Counted from the stretch's first letter, positions 26,819 to 35,857 are shown. The stretch: 64,000 nt of DNA from Flavobacteriaceae bacterium (GCA_030683815.1 JAUXPJ010000002.1:62001-126000); one strand, 5' to 3'. A program made the numbers and translations. Notes: generated from the letters alone by a model not told the origin.

Positions 26819-27403
26819 ATGAGAAAAGCATTATTAATATTGGGTTTGGTAATAAGTTATATTGTCAACGCACAAGATTTAAAGAAAGAAGAAGAAAAAT
26901 CATCATTGGGCATTAAAGGAGGTTACAATTTAGCTTCAGTACGAAATGCTGATGGTTATGAAACAAGCCAAAGACAAGGTTTTAGTTTAGGGGTTTACGG
27001 AGAATCATATTTTACAAATTTTTTATCAATTCAACCGGAATTAATTTATTCCCAACAAGGATATGCAGTAGAGGGCAGCAGTTACAAATTAACCCAAAAG
27101 ATAAATTATATTAATTTCCCTTTGATGTTTAAATTATATCCTTCAAAAATATTTTATGCGGAAGTTGGTCCTCAAATTGGATATGCAATCTCACATAAAG
27201 AAAAAACGGAAACATTCATACTCGAAAACACCAGAGAATTTGAACCTAAATCTTTTGATTGGGGTCTTAATTTAGGGACGGGCTTTAAATCAGAATCAGG
27301 GTTAGTTTTAGGGGCGCGTTATCATCATGGATTAGGAAAAATTTATGATGAAACCAATTACTATAACAAGGTGATACAACTATTTTTAGGATTTGAATTT
27401 TAG
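26819..27403 (+). CDS. Outer-membrane beta-barrel protein (PorT-like family)
   Basis: A 194-residue secreted barrel. The signal peptide MRKALLILGLVISYIVNAQ is followed by alternating strands with the motifs GIKGGYNLASV, YGESYFTNFLSIQPELIYSQQGY, YINFPLMFKLYP and YAEVGPQIGYAIS, typical of the 'outer membrane beta-barrel' (PF13568) group that includes PorT. The frame extends upstream to a TTG at 26783 inside the palindrome; the ATG at 26819 opening the signal peptide is chosen. It is the second gene in the exported-protein set and probably a structural or small-solute barrel; its partner is unknown. Confidence 0.87.
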   Translation: MRKALLILGLVISYIVNAQDLKKEEEKSSLGIKGGYNLASVRNADGYETSQRQGFSLGVYGESYFTNFLSIQPELIYSQQGYAVEGSSYKLTQKINYINFPLMFKLYPSKIFYAEVGPQIGYAISHKEKTETFILENTREFEPKSFDWGLNLGTGFKSESGLVLGARYHHGLGKIYDETNYYNKVIQLFLGFEF

Positions 27404-27513
27404 ACGAAATGCTTGTAAGCAATAAATTTAAATACTAAACCAACGAAAAAATAATAGAGTACAGATATATTAATCTATAAATGACTAATTTTGAGAATTA
27501 CAATCCTATGCGC

Positions 27514-28548
27514 ATGAAATATATAGCCAAAAAGATAACTTATTATTTCCCAATAGTCCTATTGGTGTTTAGTTGTCAAGGAGAAATAGATATTAACGAA
27601 GGAGAAAATCCAAACACAAATAATTACAATTCAGAAATCACCAATCATTATAGCAGAATTGGAATGCATGATGGTTCTTTTGATGATATAATAGATAATA
27701 ACTCTTGTTCATCAATAGTACTGCCGGTTTCTTTATTGGCAAACGGGATTCCTTTAAATATAAACAGTACATCAGATTATCAGTTGGTTATAAATATCTT
27801 TAATCAATCACAAATAGATGAAGATCGTGTAGTTCTAAAATTTCCATTCACCATAATTAATAAAGATTACAGTAAAACTGTTATTGTCAATCAACAGCAA
27901 TTAGAAAATATTCGCAATACTTGTAATGAATCCATTATCAATAATTTAAGCCCGATAAGCTGTGTTGATATTATATATCCCATTAAGATATCGTTATTTA
28001 ATAAATCTATAGACCAATCAACTATTGTTAAAATTAATAATGATTATGAATTATTTAATTTTATGACTAATTTATCTGTAAATGAGGTATATAGTATTCA
28101 ATATCCGATAATAGTTACACCAATAAAACAAGGTAATTTGACAATAAATAGTGATGATGAATTAAAAACAATAATAAATAGCTGTATAAATGACACGGCA
28201 AGCCAGAATCCAAACATTAATTTAAACAAAATATTGAATCAAAGTTTATGGAAGGTCAACTCTTTAATTGATAAGAACACTAATTTAACTTTGGCTTTTG
28301 TTAATTACAGTTTTAATTTTAATAAAGATTTTGTGTTAATTGCAAAAAACACCGTAGTGCAAATTCCGGATGTTAGTGGAACTTGGCAATCATCATATAT
28401 CAATAATTTAACAACGGTAACGATCAATTTTAAAAATGACATAAATTTTGAAGTCCTGAATAAAAAATGGGAGGTAACTGCTGTAACTTCCAATCAGGTT
28501 AATTTAAAATTTCAAGATGAAGTTTATTTAATTTTAACAAGCCTATGA
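27514..28548 (+). CDS. Lipoprotein with two Cys-bracketed repeats and a lipocalin-like tail
   Basis: A 344-residue lipoprotein (signal MKYIAKKITYYFPIVLLVFSC). The middle holds two tandem beta-rich repeats of about 80 residues, each starting and ending with Cys: the first from CSSIVLPVSLLANGIP to QLENIRNTC, the second from CVDIIYPIKISLFNK to DELKTIINSC. The shared pattern (C-x-x-I-x-x-P-[IV], 'xNxDxEL/YxL', closing C) shows an internal duplication. The last 100 residues (LWKVNSLID, FNFNKDFVLIA, GTWQSSYI, WEVTAVTS) look lipocalin-like. Starts at 27481 and 27508 are also possible. Its stop overlaps the next gene as ATGA. Function unknown; a surface adhesin-type role is a guess. Confidence 0.75.
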   Translation: MKYIAKKITYYFPIVLLVFSCQGEIDINEGENPNTNNYNSEITNHYSRIGMHDGSFDDIIDNNSCSSIVLPVSLLANGIPLNINSTSDYQLVINIFNQSQIDEDRVVLKFPFTIINKDYSKTVIVNQQQLENIRNTCNESIINNLSPISCVDIIYPIKISLFNKSIDQSTIVKINNDYELFNFMTNLSVNEVYSIQYPIIVTPIKQGNLTINSDDELKTIINSCINDTASQNPNINLNKILNQSLWKVNSLIDKNTNLTLAFVNYSFNFNKDFVLIAKNTVVQIPDVSGTWQSSYINNLTTVTINFKNDINFEVLNKKWEVTAVTSNQVNLKFQDEVYLILTSL

Positions 28549-29312
28549 AAAATATACTTAAAGGTATTCTGTTAATTTGTTTGTTAATATCCTGTACTAA
28601 AGATGATAATCCGGATCAGGACTCCAATAACCCCGCAAATTACCCTTATTTGCAACAAGTAGGTTATTCGGCAAAAGACATTTTATCAAGCACAACCTTT
28701 AGTAATATTTATATTGAAGTGATGTATGTTGATGGATTTAAACCAAGTGACCAAGCATTAAATAATCTTCGAAACTTTATTAACCAAAGAACTTTTAAAA
28801 GTACGGTTACCATAGAAAAAAAATTAATAAGCACACCGACTGCGGCAGCATATTCAATTAATGATATAAGAAAGATTGAAGATGATAATAGAAGTAAATT
28901 TTCAAGCGGAAATCAAATAGTAATAGTCGCATTATTTTTAAATGGCGAATCTTCAAATAATTCGGGTAATTCAGTAGTGTTGGGCACAGCATACAGAAAT
29001 ACCTCGTTTGTTATTTTTGAAGAATCCATACATTCATTTTCGAATAGCCCTTTCAAGCCGGCCAGAGAAGTTTTGGAATCGGCGGTAATATTACATGAAT
29101 TTTGCCATCTTTTAGGATTGGTAAATCTGGGTACAGCAATGGTCAATAATCATGAAGACTCGGCTCATAGCGCACATTGTACTACTCAAAATTGTTTAAT
29201 GTATTATAAAGTCGAAAATGGAAATGGAGTGATAGATATGATCTCCGGAGGACAAATCCCGCAGTTAGACTCGTTTTGTATTGGGGATTTAAAAGCTAAT
29301 GGCGGAAAATAA
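28545..29312 (+). CDS. Archaemetzincin-like zinc metalloprotease lipoprotein
   Basis: A 255-residue lipoprotein (signal MKNILKGILLICLLISC) with a metalloprotease core. The helix VILHEFCHLLGL supplies HExxHxxG with catalytic Glu, and a second part reads AHCTTQNCLMYY, that is H-C-x4-C-x-M, the motif that continues HExxHxxG in archaemetzincins with His as third zinc ligand and the Met-turn. Between the two halves sits an insertion of about 18 residues not in the standard spacing, and the final CxxC is reduced to one Cys (DSFCIGDL). Flavobacterial homologues are often called 'membrane metalloprotease'. Translation is coupled to the upstream lipoprotein by an ATGA overlap, so the two probably act together at the cell surface. 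Confidence 0.75.
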   Translation: MKNILKGILLICLLISCTKDDNPDQDSNNPANYPYLQQVGYSAKDILSSTTFSNIYIEVMYVDGFKPSDQALNNLRNFINQRTFKSTVTIEKKLISTPTAAAYSINDIRKIEDDNRSKFSSGNQIVIVALFLNGESSNNSGNSVVLGTAYRNTSFVIFEESIHSFSNSPFKPAREVLESAVILHEFCHLLGLVNLGTAMVNNHEDSAHSAHCTTQNCLMYYKVENGNGVIDMISGGQIPQLDSFCIGDLKANGGK

Positions 29313-29378
29313 TTGGGGCATACATAGCAAATATACTTGCAATAAAAAATGAGTTTTTGACTTAAAAGTGTTCCATCA

Positions 29379-29414
29379 ATGATTAATCACGGACAAAAGA
29401 TGCTCACGCCAGCG
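29379..29414. repeat. Dispersed palindromic element, copy 3
   Basis: AATGATTAATCACGGACA followed by AAAGATGCTCACGCCAGCG. It matches the copy at 20921-20954 over most of its length with the same orientation; the two enclose the FecI-receptor operon and the exported-protein set. Confidence 0.7.
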
Positions 29415-29442
29415 TTTTGTATGCTGCGATAGAAATACTATT

Positions 29443-29829
29443 TTATTTACCTGCGTTCAAAATAACCACAAATAACAATCCCCAGCCGATAATCAATAAT
29501 AATCCGCCAAGCGGTGTAATCGGACCTAAAAAAGTGAGTTTTTTGTTGTTGGCAGATAAAATAACCAAACCGTAAATACTGAACGAAAACAATAAAACTC
29601 CCGCCATAAAACTATAAACCATATATTTTTCCAGCCTTGTGTTGAGATCAAAATGAAAACCAATCAACAACAATACAAGTGCGTGATACATTTGGTATTT
29701 TACACCGGTTTCAAAACTTTTTAATTGTTCATCAGACAATATTTTTTTTAGCGCATGGGCACCAAAAGCACCAAAAACTATGGCTAAACCTCCTAAAATA
29801 CCGGCAAAAAGTAAGGTAAATTGTGTCAT
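29443..29829 (-). CDS. DUF423 family membrane protein
   Basis: A 128-residue integral membrane protein of four helices with the family signature GLAIVFGAFGAHALKK near residues 14-30 and YQMYHALVLLLIGF near 46-60, followed by LFSFSIYGLVI and a glycine-rich last helix (LGGLLLIIGWGLLFVV). DUF423 (YgdD) members are small inner-membrane proteins of unknown function. It is the last gene of a minus-strand run, 40 bases after the LTA-synthase-like gene, and may be co-transcribed with it. Confidence 0.92.
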   Translation of the reverse strand: MTQFTLLFAGILGGLAIVFGAFGAHALKKILSDEQLKSFETGVKYQMYHALVLLLIGFHFDLNTRLEKYMVYSFMAGVLLFSFSIYGLVILSANNKKLTFLGPITPLGGLLLIIGWGLLFVVILNAGK

Positions 29830-29869
29830 TTCAAAAAAGATTTATACGTGTTATTAAAATAAAAATGAT

Positions 29870-31738
29870 CTAATTTCTATTTAAAAAATCTTGATAAGTT
29901 GTTTGAGTGATTGCTTTTCCAAGTTTTTCCAAGTTTTTATCGGGTTTTCCATCATTTAATATTTTTTTCTGGGCAACATAATCATAAACGAATGCTCCGT
30001 TTTTATTGATGATTCCAAAGCCCTTATTAAAAACATAATGGGCAAAATGGTTGGGCGAAGGTTTGAAAATGTTATTTCCCCATTTAAAATCACTTGGATC
30101 AGAACCTAGAAGTGAAAGTAGCGAATACGCAAAATCGGTTTGAGAGCCAAAGTTGGAAATAATAGTGTTTTTTTGAGCCAACGCACCACCCAGAAACAAC
30201 ATCGGAATTTGAAATCTTTCAGGCGAATTAAATGCTCCTTGATGTTTAGGTAACGGATGCCCATGATCAGCCATAATTACAATAAGGGTATTATCCCACC
30301 AAGTTTGTTTTTTGGCTTGTTCAATAAAGTTTCCGATGGCTTTATCTGTATAGGCATGCGCACTTCTAAATCTATTTTCTTCGGTATCATTTCCAAATTT
30401 GTGCACCTCCGGAAATTCAAAAGGTTCATGACTGGAAAGTGTAAAAACAACACTGAAAAAGGGTTGACGCTCTACCATTCTATCGGCAAGAAATCGCTTC
30501 ATTAAAATATGATCATGCACGCCCCATTTAGAATTCCAATCTTCATCGTCAAAATGATCGCCGTCAACAAATTGAGAAATTCCTCCTTGACGGAAATAAG
30601 TATTCATATTTCCGAAATTTAAATCGCCACCATAAGAAAAGGAAGTGGAATATCCCAAATTGATCATTTTTTGGGAAAGCATCGGTAAATAGCGAGTTTT
30701 ATTGGGGATTTTGATAATGCTGGTATGCGGTTGTGAAGGATATCCACTTAAAATAGCGACCAATCCTTTATCACTTCGATCGCCATTAGCGTAGAAATTA
30801 TCAAATAAAATACCTTCTTTTGTTAATCTATTTAGATTTTCAGTAACATTTGGTTCGCCACCAAGTGGACCAACAACTTTAGCTGTTAAACTTTCCCAGA
30901 TAATCAAAATTACATTGGGTTTTACAGTATTTAAAATATGATAATTAGTCGAGTCTTTTGCTGTGTTTATCAATGTTGTTCTCGCTTCTTTAACTATTTT
31001 TTCAGCTTCTGATTCTTCCATTTCTGTAAATGGATTTATCATATCAAAAGATTGGTGAGTGAGTGAATGAGAAAAATTCCAAGCAAAATTAACTGAAGCA
31101 TGATTGGCAAACATTTTATCTGAAAAGTAAACATTACTTTGGTTAATAGGAATGGTTTGTAATCCGCCTCTTATGACTAATATAAGAAATCCGGTAAAAA
31201 ACAGCAAGACGGGGAATTGCCATAAACTGCCTTTTTCATGACCTTTAATCATTCTGTCAATTACTTTATTAAAAAAGTAAGCATAAATTAGTGAGCTAAT
31301 TATCCAAACTAAAACTGAAATGATTAGAGCTGTTGTTGAAACAGAAGCAATCATTTCTAAAGGTGTGTTTAAGTACATTAACGGTGTAGAATCGAGTCGC
31401 ATTCCCCACGAACCATATAATTCCAAATCGATTAACATCAATAAATTGATAAAAAACAAAATGGGAATAGTGAAACTCTTGATAATTCTTCTAGTAAATT
31501 TTTGCGGTAACCAAATAGAAAATGAAAAGATTAAAAAGGGTATGATTGCCAAATAAGCGGCAAAAGAAAGGTCTAGTTTCAGTCCTTGAAGCGGAATTTG
31601 AAAAATGGTTTTCCAGTCTAATTCTCCGGTTCTTTCAGCGTAATATGCGAGAAACCACAAGCGCGATAGTGCAAAATATGCCACCCACATGCTAAAATAG
31701 CTCAGGTTAAACAGTAATCTTTTTTTAAGTGTGTTCAT
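29870..31738 (-). CDS. LTA synthase-like sulfatase-fold phosphotransferase
   Basis: A 622-residue polytopic protein: about five membrane helices in residues 10-215, then a large extracytoplasmic sulfatase/alkaline-phosphatase domain from PNVILIIWESLTAK (metal ligand Glu) through YANGDRSDKGLVAILSGYP, SYGGDLNFGNMNTYF, WGVHDHI and IVIMADHGHP (metal ligands Asp and His). In lipoteichoic-acid synthases the nucleophile is Thr; in this protein the equivalent position in GDRSDKG is Ser. Bacteroidetes lack lipoteichoic acid, so the real substrate is probably a phospholipid headgroup transferred to a glycan or lipid; that is inference. Confidence 0.88.
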   Translation of the reverse strand: MNTLKKRLLFNLSYFSMWVAYFALSRLWFLAYYAERTGELDWKTIFQIPLQGLKLDLSFAAYLAIIPFLIFSFSIWLPQKFTRRIIKSFTIPILFFINLLMLIDLELYGSWGMRLDSTPLMYLNTPLEMIASVSTTALIISVLVWIISSLIYAYFFNKVIDRMIKGHEKGSLWQFPVLLFFTGFLILVIRGGLQTIPINQSNVYFSDKMFANHASVNFAWNFSHSLTHQSFDMINPFTEMEESEAEKIVKEARTTLINTAKDSTNYHILNTVKPNVILIIWESLTAKVVGPLGGEPNVTENLNRLTKEGILFDNFYANGDRSDKGLVAILSGYPSQPHTSIIKIPNKTRYLPMLSQKMINLGYSTSFSYGGDLNFGNMNTYFRQGGISQFVDGDHFDDEDWNSKWGVHDHILMKRFLADRMVERQPFFSVVFTLSSHEPFEFPEVHKFGNDTEENRFRSAHAYTDKAIGNFIEQAKKQTWWDNTLIVIMADHGHPLPKHQGAFNSPERFQIPMLFLGGALAQKNTIISNFGSQTDFAYSLLSLLGSDPSDFKWGNNIFKPSPNHFAHYVFNKGFGIINKNGAFVYDYVAQKKILNDGKPDKNLEKLGKAITQTTYQDFLNRN

Positions 31739-31845
31739 TCGGATGCAAAAGTAATGAACTTAGCTTAATTAATAATTAAAAAAAGATTTGTATTAAAAGT
31801 GTTGTTTTAATTTTTAGTGATTAAGTAGCTGTAAATCAAATAAAA

Positions 31846-32331
31846 TTATCTGCGAATAAATGTTACAAAACTATAATCATACTTGTTTTTTTCATCGGCT
31901 TTAAAGTCTTCTCTAGCAATTTCTTTCCAAAATTTCTTATCAATTTCAGGGAAAAAAGCATCTGCTTCAAAAGTGTGGTGCACCAAAGTAATATCGAGTT
32001 GATCTGCAATTTTGAAAGCTTCTAAGTAAATTTCAGCTCCGCCAATGATAAAAGGAGAACTATCATTAGCCGCAACTTTTATGGCATCTTTTAAAGATTC
32101 AACCAAAATACAGCCCTCCGGAACTTGAAAATGATTATTTCTGCTGATGATTACCGAAGTGCGATTGGGTAAAGCTTTGCCCAACGATTCAAAAGTTTTT
32201 CTACCCATAATAATATGATGACCGGTAGTTTTTGATTTAAATCGTTTTAAATCAGCCGGTAAATACCAAATTAATTGGTTGTTTTTTCCAATTCCGTTAT
32301 GAGAATCTATGGCGGCTATAATCGTAATCAT
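31846..32331 (-). CDS. folA: Dihydrofolate reductase
   Basis: Regenerates tetrahydrofolate with NADPH after thymidylate synthesis. The 161-residue enzyme shows IAAIDSHNGIGKNNQLIWYLPADLKRFK (quoted in part: GIGKNNQLIWYLPADL), the HHIIMGRKTFESLG NADPH-binding turn, RTSVIISRN and PFIIGGAEIY, with the catalytic acidic residue after W in LPADL. Standard length. It belongs to a minus-strand group thyA - 2TM protein - folA; clustering of thyA and folA is frequent because thymidylate synthase consumes the folate cofactor that FolA restores. Confidence 0.97.
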   Translation of the reverse strand: MITIIAAIDSHNGIGKNNQLIWYLPADLKRFKSKTTGHHIIMGRKTFESLGKALPNRTSVIISRNNHFQVPEGCILVESLKDAIKVAANDSSPFIIGGAEIYLEAFKIADQLDITLVHHTFEADAFFPEIDKKFWKEIAREDFKADEKNKYDYSFVTFIRR

Positions 32332-32423
32332 CTAAAAAAATTAAACTGTTATTAAATTGACGGTAATATAAAAATGTAATAAACGATGGGTTACTATCAC
32401 ACTAGTCTATTATCTATATTCTT

Positions 32424-32801
32424 TTATCTGGTTAATATATCATCTTCTGATGAAGCAATAGTGTTGTTAATAATCAATTTTTGCTCTAATTTTTTGATTT
32501 TTTCCTGATGTTTAGCGATGAGTTTTTCGGTCTCAGCACGTTCCCATTCTTTTCCGAAAAATCTGTTAGTGATAAAAACATTGATTAACTGCAATAACCA
32601 TAAGAAAAACCAAATAGTTACTGCCCATTGATACCAATCGCCCAATTGGTCGCCAATTTTATAAAATTTGTTGACAACAATTAAGAATGCAGATCCAACC
32701 AAAAAAAGGATAAAATGATAATACACTTTCTTTTTTTGCTGTATGCGTTTTCGCGTTCTTTCGTATAATTCCTGTTGTTTTTGCTGTTCGTGTGTGTTCA
32801 T
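32424..32801 (-). CDS. 2TM domain protein
   Basis: A 125-residue protein with a basic N-terminus (RTRKRIQQKKKVYYH), two membrane helices (about 28-48 and 58-82) and a charged coiled-coil-like C-terminus (AETEKLIAKHQEKIKKLEQKL). This layout, with the conserved FFGKEWE after the second helix, defines the 2TM family (PF13239) common in Bacteroidetes, sometimes attached to histidine kinases. The gene starts 10 bases after thyA and lies before folA, so it is in that operon; its function is unknown. Confidence 0.85.
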   Translation of the reverse strand: MNTHEQQKQQELYERTRKRIQQKKKVYYHFILFLVGSAFLIVVNKFYKIGDQLGDWYQWAVTIWFFLWLLQLINVFITNRFFGKEWERAETEKLIAKHQEKIKKLEQKLIINNTIASSEDDILTR

Positions 32802-32811
32802 ATTAGTGAAA

Positions 32812-33636
32812 TTATATAGAAACGCTTCCTTTGATATGCGGATGCGGATCGTAATTAATCAAGCTAAAATCATCAAAAGTAAAATCGAAAATGGAACTTA
32901 TTTTTGGATTGATTTCCATTGCCGGTAATTTTTTCGGTTCACGCGATAATTGTAAATCGATTTGCTCTAAATGATTGTTGTAAATATGAACATCGCCAAA
33001 AGTGTGAACAAATTCGCCGAATTGCAGATTGGTTACCTGCGCAACCATCATCGTTAATAAAGCATAGGAAGCGATGTTAAAAGGAACACCTAAAAAAACA
33101 TCAGCGCTGCGTTGGTATAACTGACAAGATAATTTTCCATCGGCTACATAAAACTGAAAAAAGGCGTGACAAGGCGGTAAAGCTGCTTTTCCGTTGGCAA
33201 CATTTTCAGCAAAGGAAACGGAAGTATCGGGTAAAACACTTGGATTCCAAGCAGAAATCAACATTCTTCTGCTATCCGGATTGGTCTTTAAAACTTGAAT
33301 AACTTCCGATAATTGGTCAATTCCTTTGCTATTCCAATTGCGCCATTGATGTCCGTAAACCGGACCTAAATCGCCATTTTCATCAGCCCAGGCATCCCAA
33401 ATTTTAACACCATTCTCTTGTAAATATTGAATATTGGTATCGCCTTTTATAAACCACAATAGTTCATGAATAATCGATTTTAGATGCAGTTTTTTGGTGG
33501 TAACCATTGGGAAACCATCTTGTAAATCGAAACGCATCTGATAACCGAAAACACTTTTTGTTCCGGTTCCTGTGCGGTCAACTTTAGAAATGCCATTGTT
33601 CTTAATGTGCTGCAAAAGGTCTAAATATTGTTTCAT
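32812..33636 (-). CDS. thyA: Thymidylate synthase
   Basis: Methylates dUMP to dTMP with methylenetetrahydrofolate. The 274-residue protein has the full set of conserved motifs: [16 protein letters not shown], the phosphate-binding Arg region, the catalytic Cys in [35 protein letters not shown] (quoted in part: [12 protein letters not shown]) and the terminal [11 protein letters not shown]. Length is typical for the short bacterial form. It leads the thyA-2TM-folA group and sits downstream of a nucleoside transporter gene, so this region handles pyrimidine nucleotide supply. Confidence 0.97.
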   Translation of the reverse strand: MKQYLDLLQHIKNNGISKVDRTGTGTKSVFGYQMRFDLQDGFPMVTTKKLHLKSIIHELLWFIKGDTNIQYLQENGVKIWDAWADENGDLGPVYGHQWRNWNSKGIDQLSEVIQVLKTNPDSRRMLISAWNPSVLPDTSVSFAENVANGKAALPPCHAFFQFYVADGKLSCQLYQRSADVFLGVPFNIASYALLTMMVAQVTNLQFGEFVHTFGDVHIYNNHLEQIDLQLSREPKKLPAMEINPKISSIFDFTFDDFSLINYDPHPHIKGSVSI

Positions 33637-33790
33637 TTATTTGACTTTTAGGTATAAAAGTTATCAAAAACTAAGGTAATCACAAAATCTCCCAGTTGAA
33701 GGTTTTTCGTTATTTTCAATCTAACTTTACGATGATTATATATAGAAAAAACTTTAAACTTTTAAACTTTAAACATTATAACAATTGAAA

Positions 33791-35233
33791 CTATCCGATT
33801 AACATTCCGGCGATGGTGGCTGATAACAAAGAGGCTAATGAACCTCCTATTACCGCTTTCAAGCCAAATTCTGATAGAGTTTTGCGTTGTCCGGGAGCTA
33901 GTGAACCAATTCCTCCAATCTGAATTCCGATAGAAGCAAAATTGGCAAATCCGCATAACATATAAGTGGCCATAATAACCGATTTTTCGTAGGTTAAATG
34001 CAATCCGGCAGCCACATCTTTCAGTTCTGCCAATTGAATGTATCCCACAAATTCACTGGCTACTAATTTGATTCCCAATAATTGACCCATCAACATCATA
34101 TCTTTTTGGGCAACGCCAATTAACCACATCAGCGGAGAAAAAATAGTTCCTAAAATGGCTTCCAAAGAAAAAGAGGTGTAAGGTGAATTGGCGGCAATCC
34201 ATTCATTTAAGTTGGTGATATTTCCAAACCAACCCAAAATACCGTTTGCCATAGCAATAAAGGCTATAAAAACCAGTAACATAGCAGCAACATTTACGGC
34301 TAATTTCAACCCTTCGGTGGTTCCGTTGGCAATAGCATCCAATATATTCGCTCCAATTTTATCGTGTGAAACTCTTACATCCATATCAATTTCATCAACC
34401 TGCGGATATAAAATTTTGGAAACTACAATGGCTCCCGGAGCTGCCATAACAGATGCTGCCAATAAGTGTTTTGCAAACATTAAACGTAATACAGGATCGT
34501 CTCCACCTAAAAATCCAATATAGGCGGCCAATACACCGCCCGCAACAGTTGCCATACCGCCAATCATCACTAAAAGGATTTCTGAACGTGTCATTTTTTC
34601 CAAATAAGCCTTAATCATTAATGGAGCTTCGGTTTGACCTAAAAAGATATTTCCGGCAACAGATAAACTTTCAGCCCCGGATATTTGGAGCAATTTTGTA
34701 AGTATAATGGCTAATCCTTTTACGATTTTTTGGATAATTCCTAAATAAAACAGTACCGATGTTAAGGCCGAAAAGAAGATAATAGTGGGCAATACTTGAA
34801 AGGCAAATATAAAACCATAAGAATTGATATTCATCATTCCTCCTAATAAAAACTCACTGCCGGCGCGGGTATAATCTAAAATATTGACAAAAATCTGACC
34901 TACAGCTTCAAATCCTTTTTGGATGAAACTTAAATCGATGCGACGCTCACTTTCAAAAAGGGTAAAGCTAAAACCAATTTTATCGCCTTTTAAAATTCCG
35001 ATAGCTAAAAACAGCTGGGTTAAAACGCCGTAAATAACTGTTTTCCAATTGATTTTTTTGCGATTGGAGCTAAAAATATAGGCAATTAAAAGTAAAGTAA
35101 ACATTCCAATTGCACCTCGAAAGATTGATTGAAATGAAATTCCTTCAGTGGGGATAATGGCATTGATGGTTTCTTGTGCGAAAAGTATTGTGTTACTGAT
35201 ACTGAACAACAATAAAAGGAATATTTTCTTCAT
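33791..35233 (-). CDS. Concentrative nucleoside transporter, NupC family
   Basis: A 480-residue inner-membrane transporter importing nucleosides with Na+ or H+. Family motifs include FQVLPTIIFFSALTSVLFYLGI, the GAESLSVAGNIFLGQTEAPL segment (quoted in part: SVAGNIFLGQTEAPL), GGMATVAGGVLAAYI and CGFANFASIGIQIGGIG. It carries an extra N-terminal hydrophobic leader and helices (first 100 residues) beyond the roughly 400-residue E. coli NupC. It starts 9 bases after the bifunctional-nuclease gene, so both are likely on one transcript, with thyA further downstream after 154 bases. Confidence 0.92.
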   Translation of the reverse strand: MKKIFLLLLFSISNTILFAQETINAIIPTEGISFQSIFRGAIGMFTLLLIAYIFSSNRKKINWKTVIYGVLTQLFLAIGILKGDKIGFSFTLFESERRIDLSFIQKGFEAVGQIFVNILDYTRAGSEFLLGGMMNINSYGFIFAFQVLPTIIFFSALTSVLFYLGIIQKIVKGLAIILTKLLQISGAESLSVAGNIFLGQTEAPLMIKAYLEKMTRSEILLVMIGGMATVAGGVLAAYIGFLGGDDPVLRLMFAKHLLAASVMAAPGAIVVSKILYPQVDEIDMDVRVSHDKIGANILDAIANGTTEGLKLAVNVAAMLLVFIAFIAMANGILGWFGNITNLNEWIAANSPYTSFSLEAILGTIFSPLMWLIGVAQKDMMLMGQLLGIKLVASEFVGYIQLAELKDVAAGLHLTYEKSVIMATYMLCGFANFASIGIQIGGIGSLAPGQRKTLSEFGLKAVIGGSLASLLSATIAGMLIG

Positions 35234-35242
35234 ATAAAGTGG

Positions 35243-35857
35243 TTATTTTTTATTTCGTTTTTCAATTTCATCTCTAATTTTGGCGGCCAATTCGTAATCT
35301 TCATGTGCTACGGCTTCCCCCAATTTTTGATGGAGTTCTTCTAGTGTATATTCGTCAAAATCATTAAAATCATCTACATCAGTTAAGATATTTTCTAAAA
35401 AATCATCTACCTGATTGGCTGAAGTTAAAGGATTTTTTTGTTCCAATTTTAGATAAATTCCAGCTTTATCCAATATATTTTGATACGTAAAAATAGGAGC
35501 GTCAAAACGAATGGCTAATGCAATAGCATCGGAAGTTCTGGCATCAATAATTTCTTCTAAGCCGTTTCTTTCACACACCAAACTGGAATGGAAAACCCCA
35601 TCAACTAATTTATGAATGATAATTTGTTTGATGTTGATTTGGAATCGTTCAGCAAAACTCTTGAATAAATCATGGGTTAAAGGGCGCGGTGGAGTAATAT
35701 CTTTTTCCAAAGCAATGGCAATTGATTGTGCTTCAAACGCGCCGATAACAATTGGAAGCGTACGTTCTCCATCCATCTCATTGAGCACCAGAGCGTAAGC
35801 TCCGCTCTGAGTTTGGCTGTAAGAAATTCCCTTTATGGTAAGTCTGATGAGCGTCAT
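35243..35857 (-). CDS. Bifunctional nuclease family protein (DUF151 plus UVR motif)
   Basis: A 204-residue protein. Residues 1-135 are the bifunctional-nuclease/DUF151 domain (LNEMDGERTLPIVIGAFEAQSIA, RTSDAIALAIRFDAPIF), and the last 35 residues are a UVR motif (LHQKLGEAVAHEDYELAAKIRDEI), as found in UvrB/UvrC-interacting proteins. Plant and bacterial homologues have been reported with nuclease activity, though the biological role in Bacteroidetes is unproven. It stands first in a transcript with the nucleoside transporter, which fits nucleotide salvage. Confidence 0.9.
   Translation of the reverse strand: MTLIRLTIKGISYSQTQSGAYALVLNEMDGERTLPIVIGAFEAQSIAIALEKDITPPRPLTHDLFKSFAERFQINIKQIIIHKLVDGVFHSSLVCERNGLEEIIDARTSDAIALAIRFDAPIFTYQNILDKAGIYLKLEQKNPLTSANQVDDFLENILTDVDDFNDFDEYTLEELHQKLGEAVAHEDYELAAKIRDEIEKRNKK

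Noticed and set aside
33720-33790. Repeated ACTTTAAAC-type stretch between thyA and the nucleoside transporter
   Set aside because: Short AT-rich simple sequence with no clear unit or structure.
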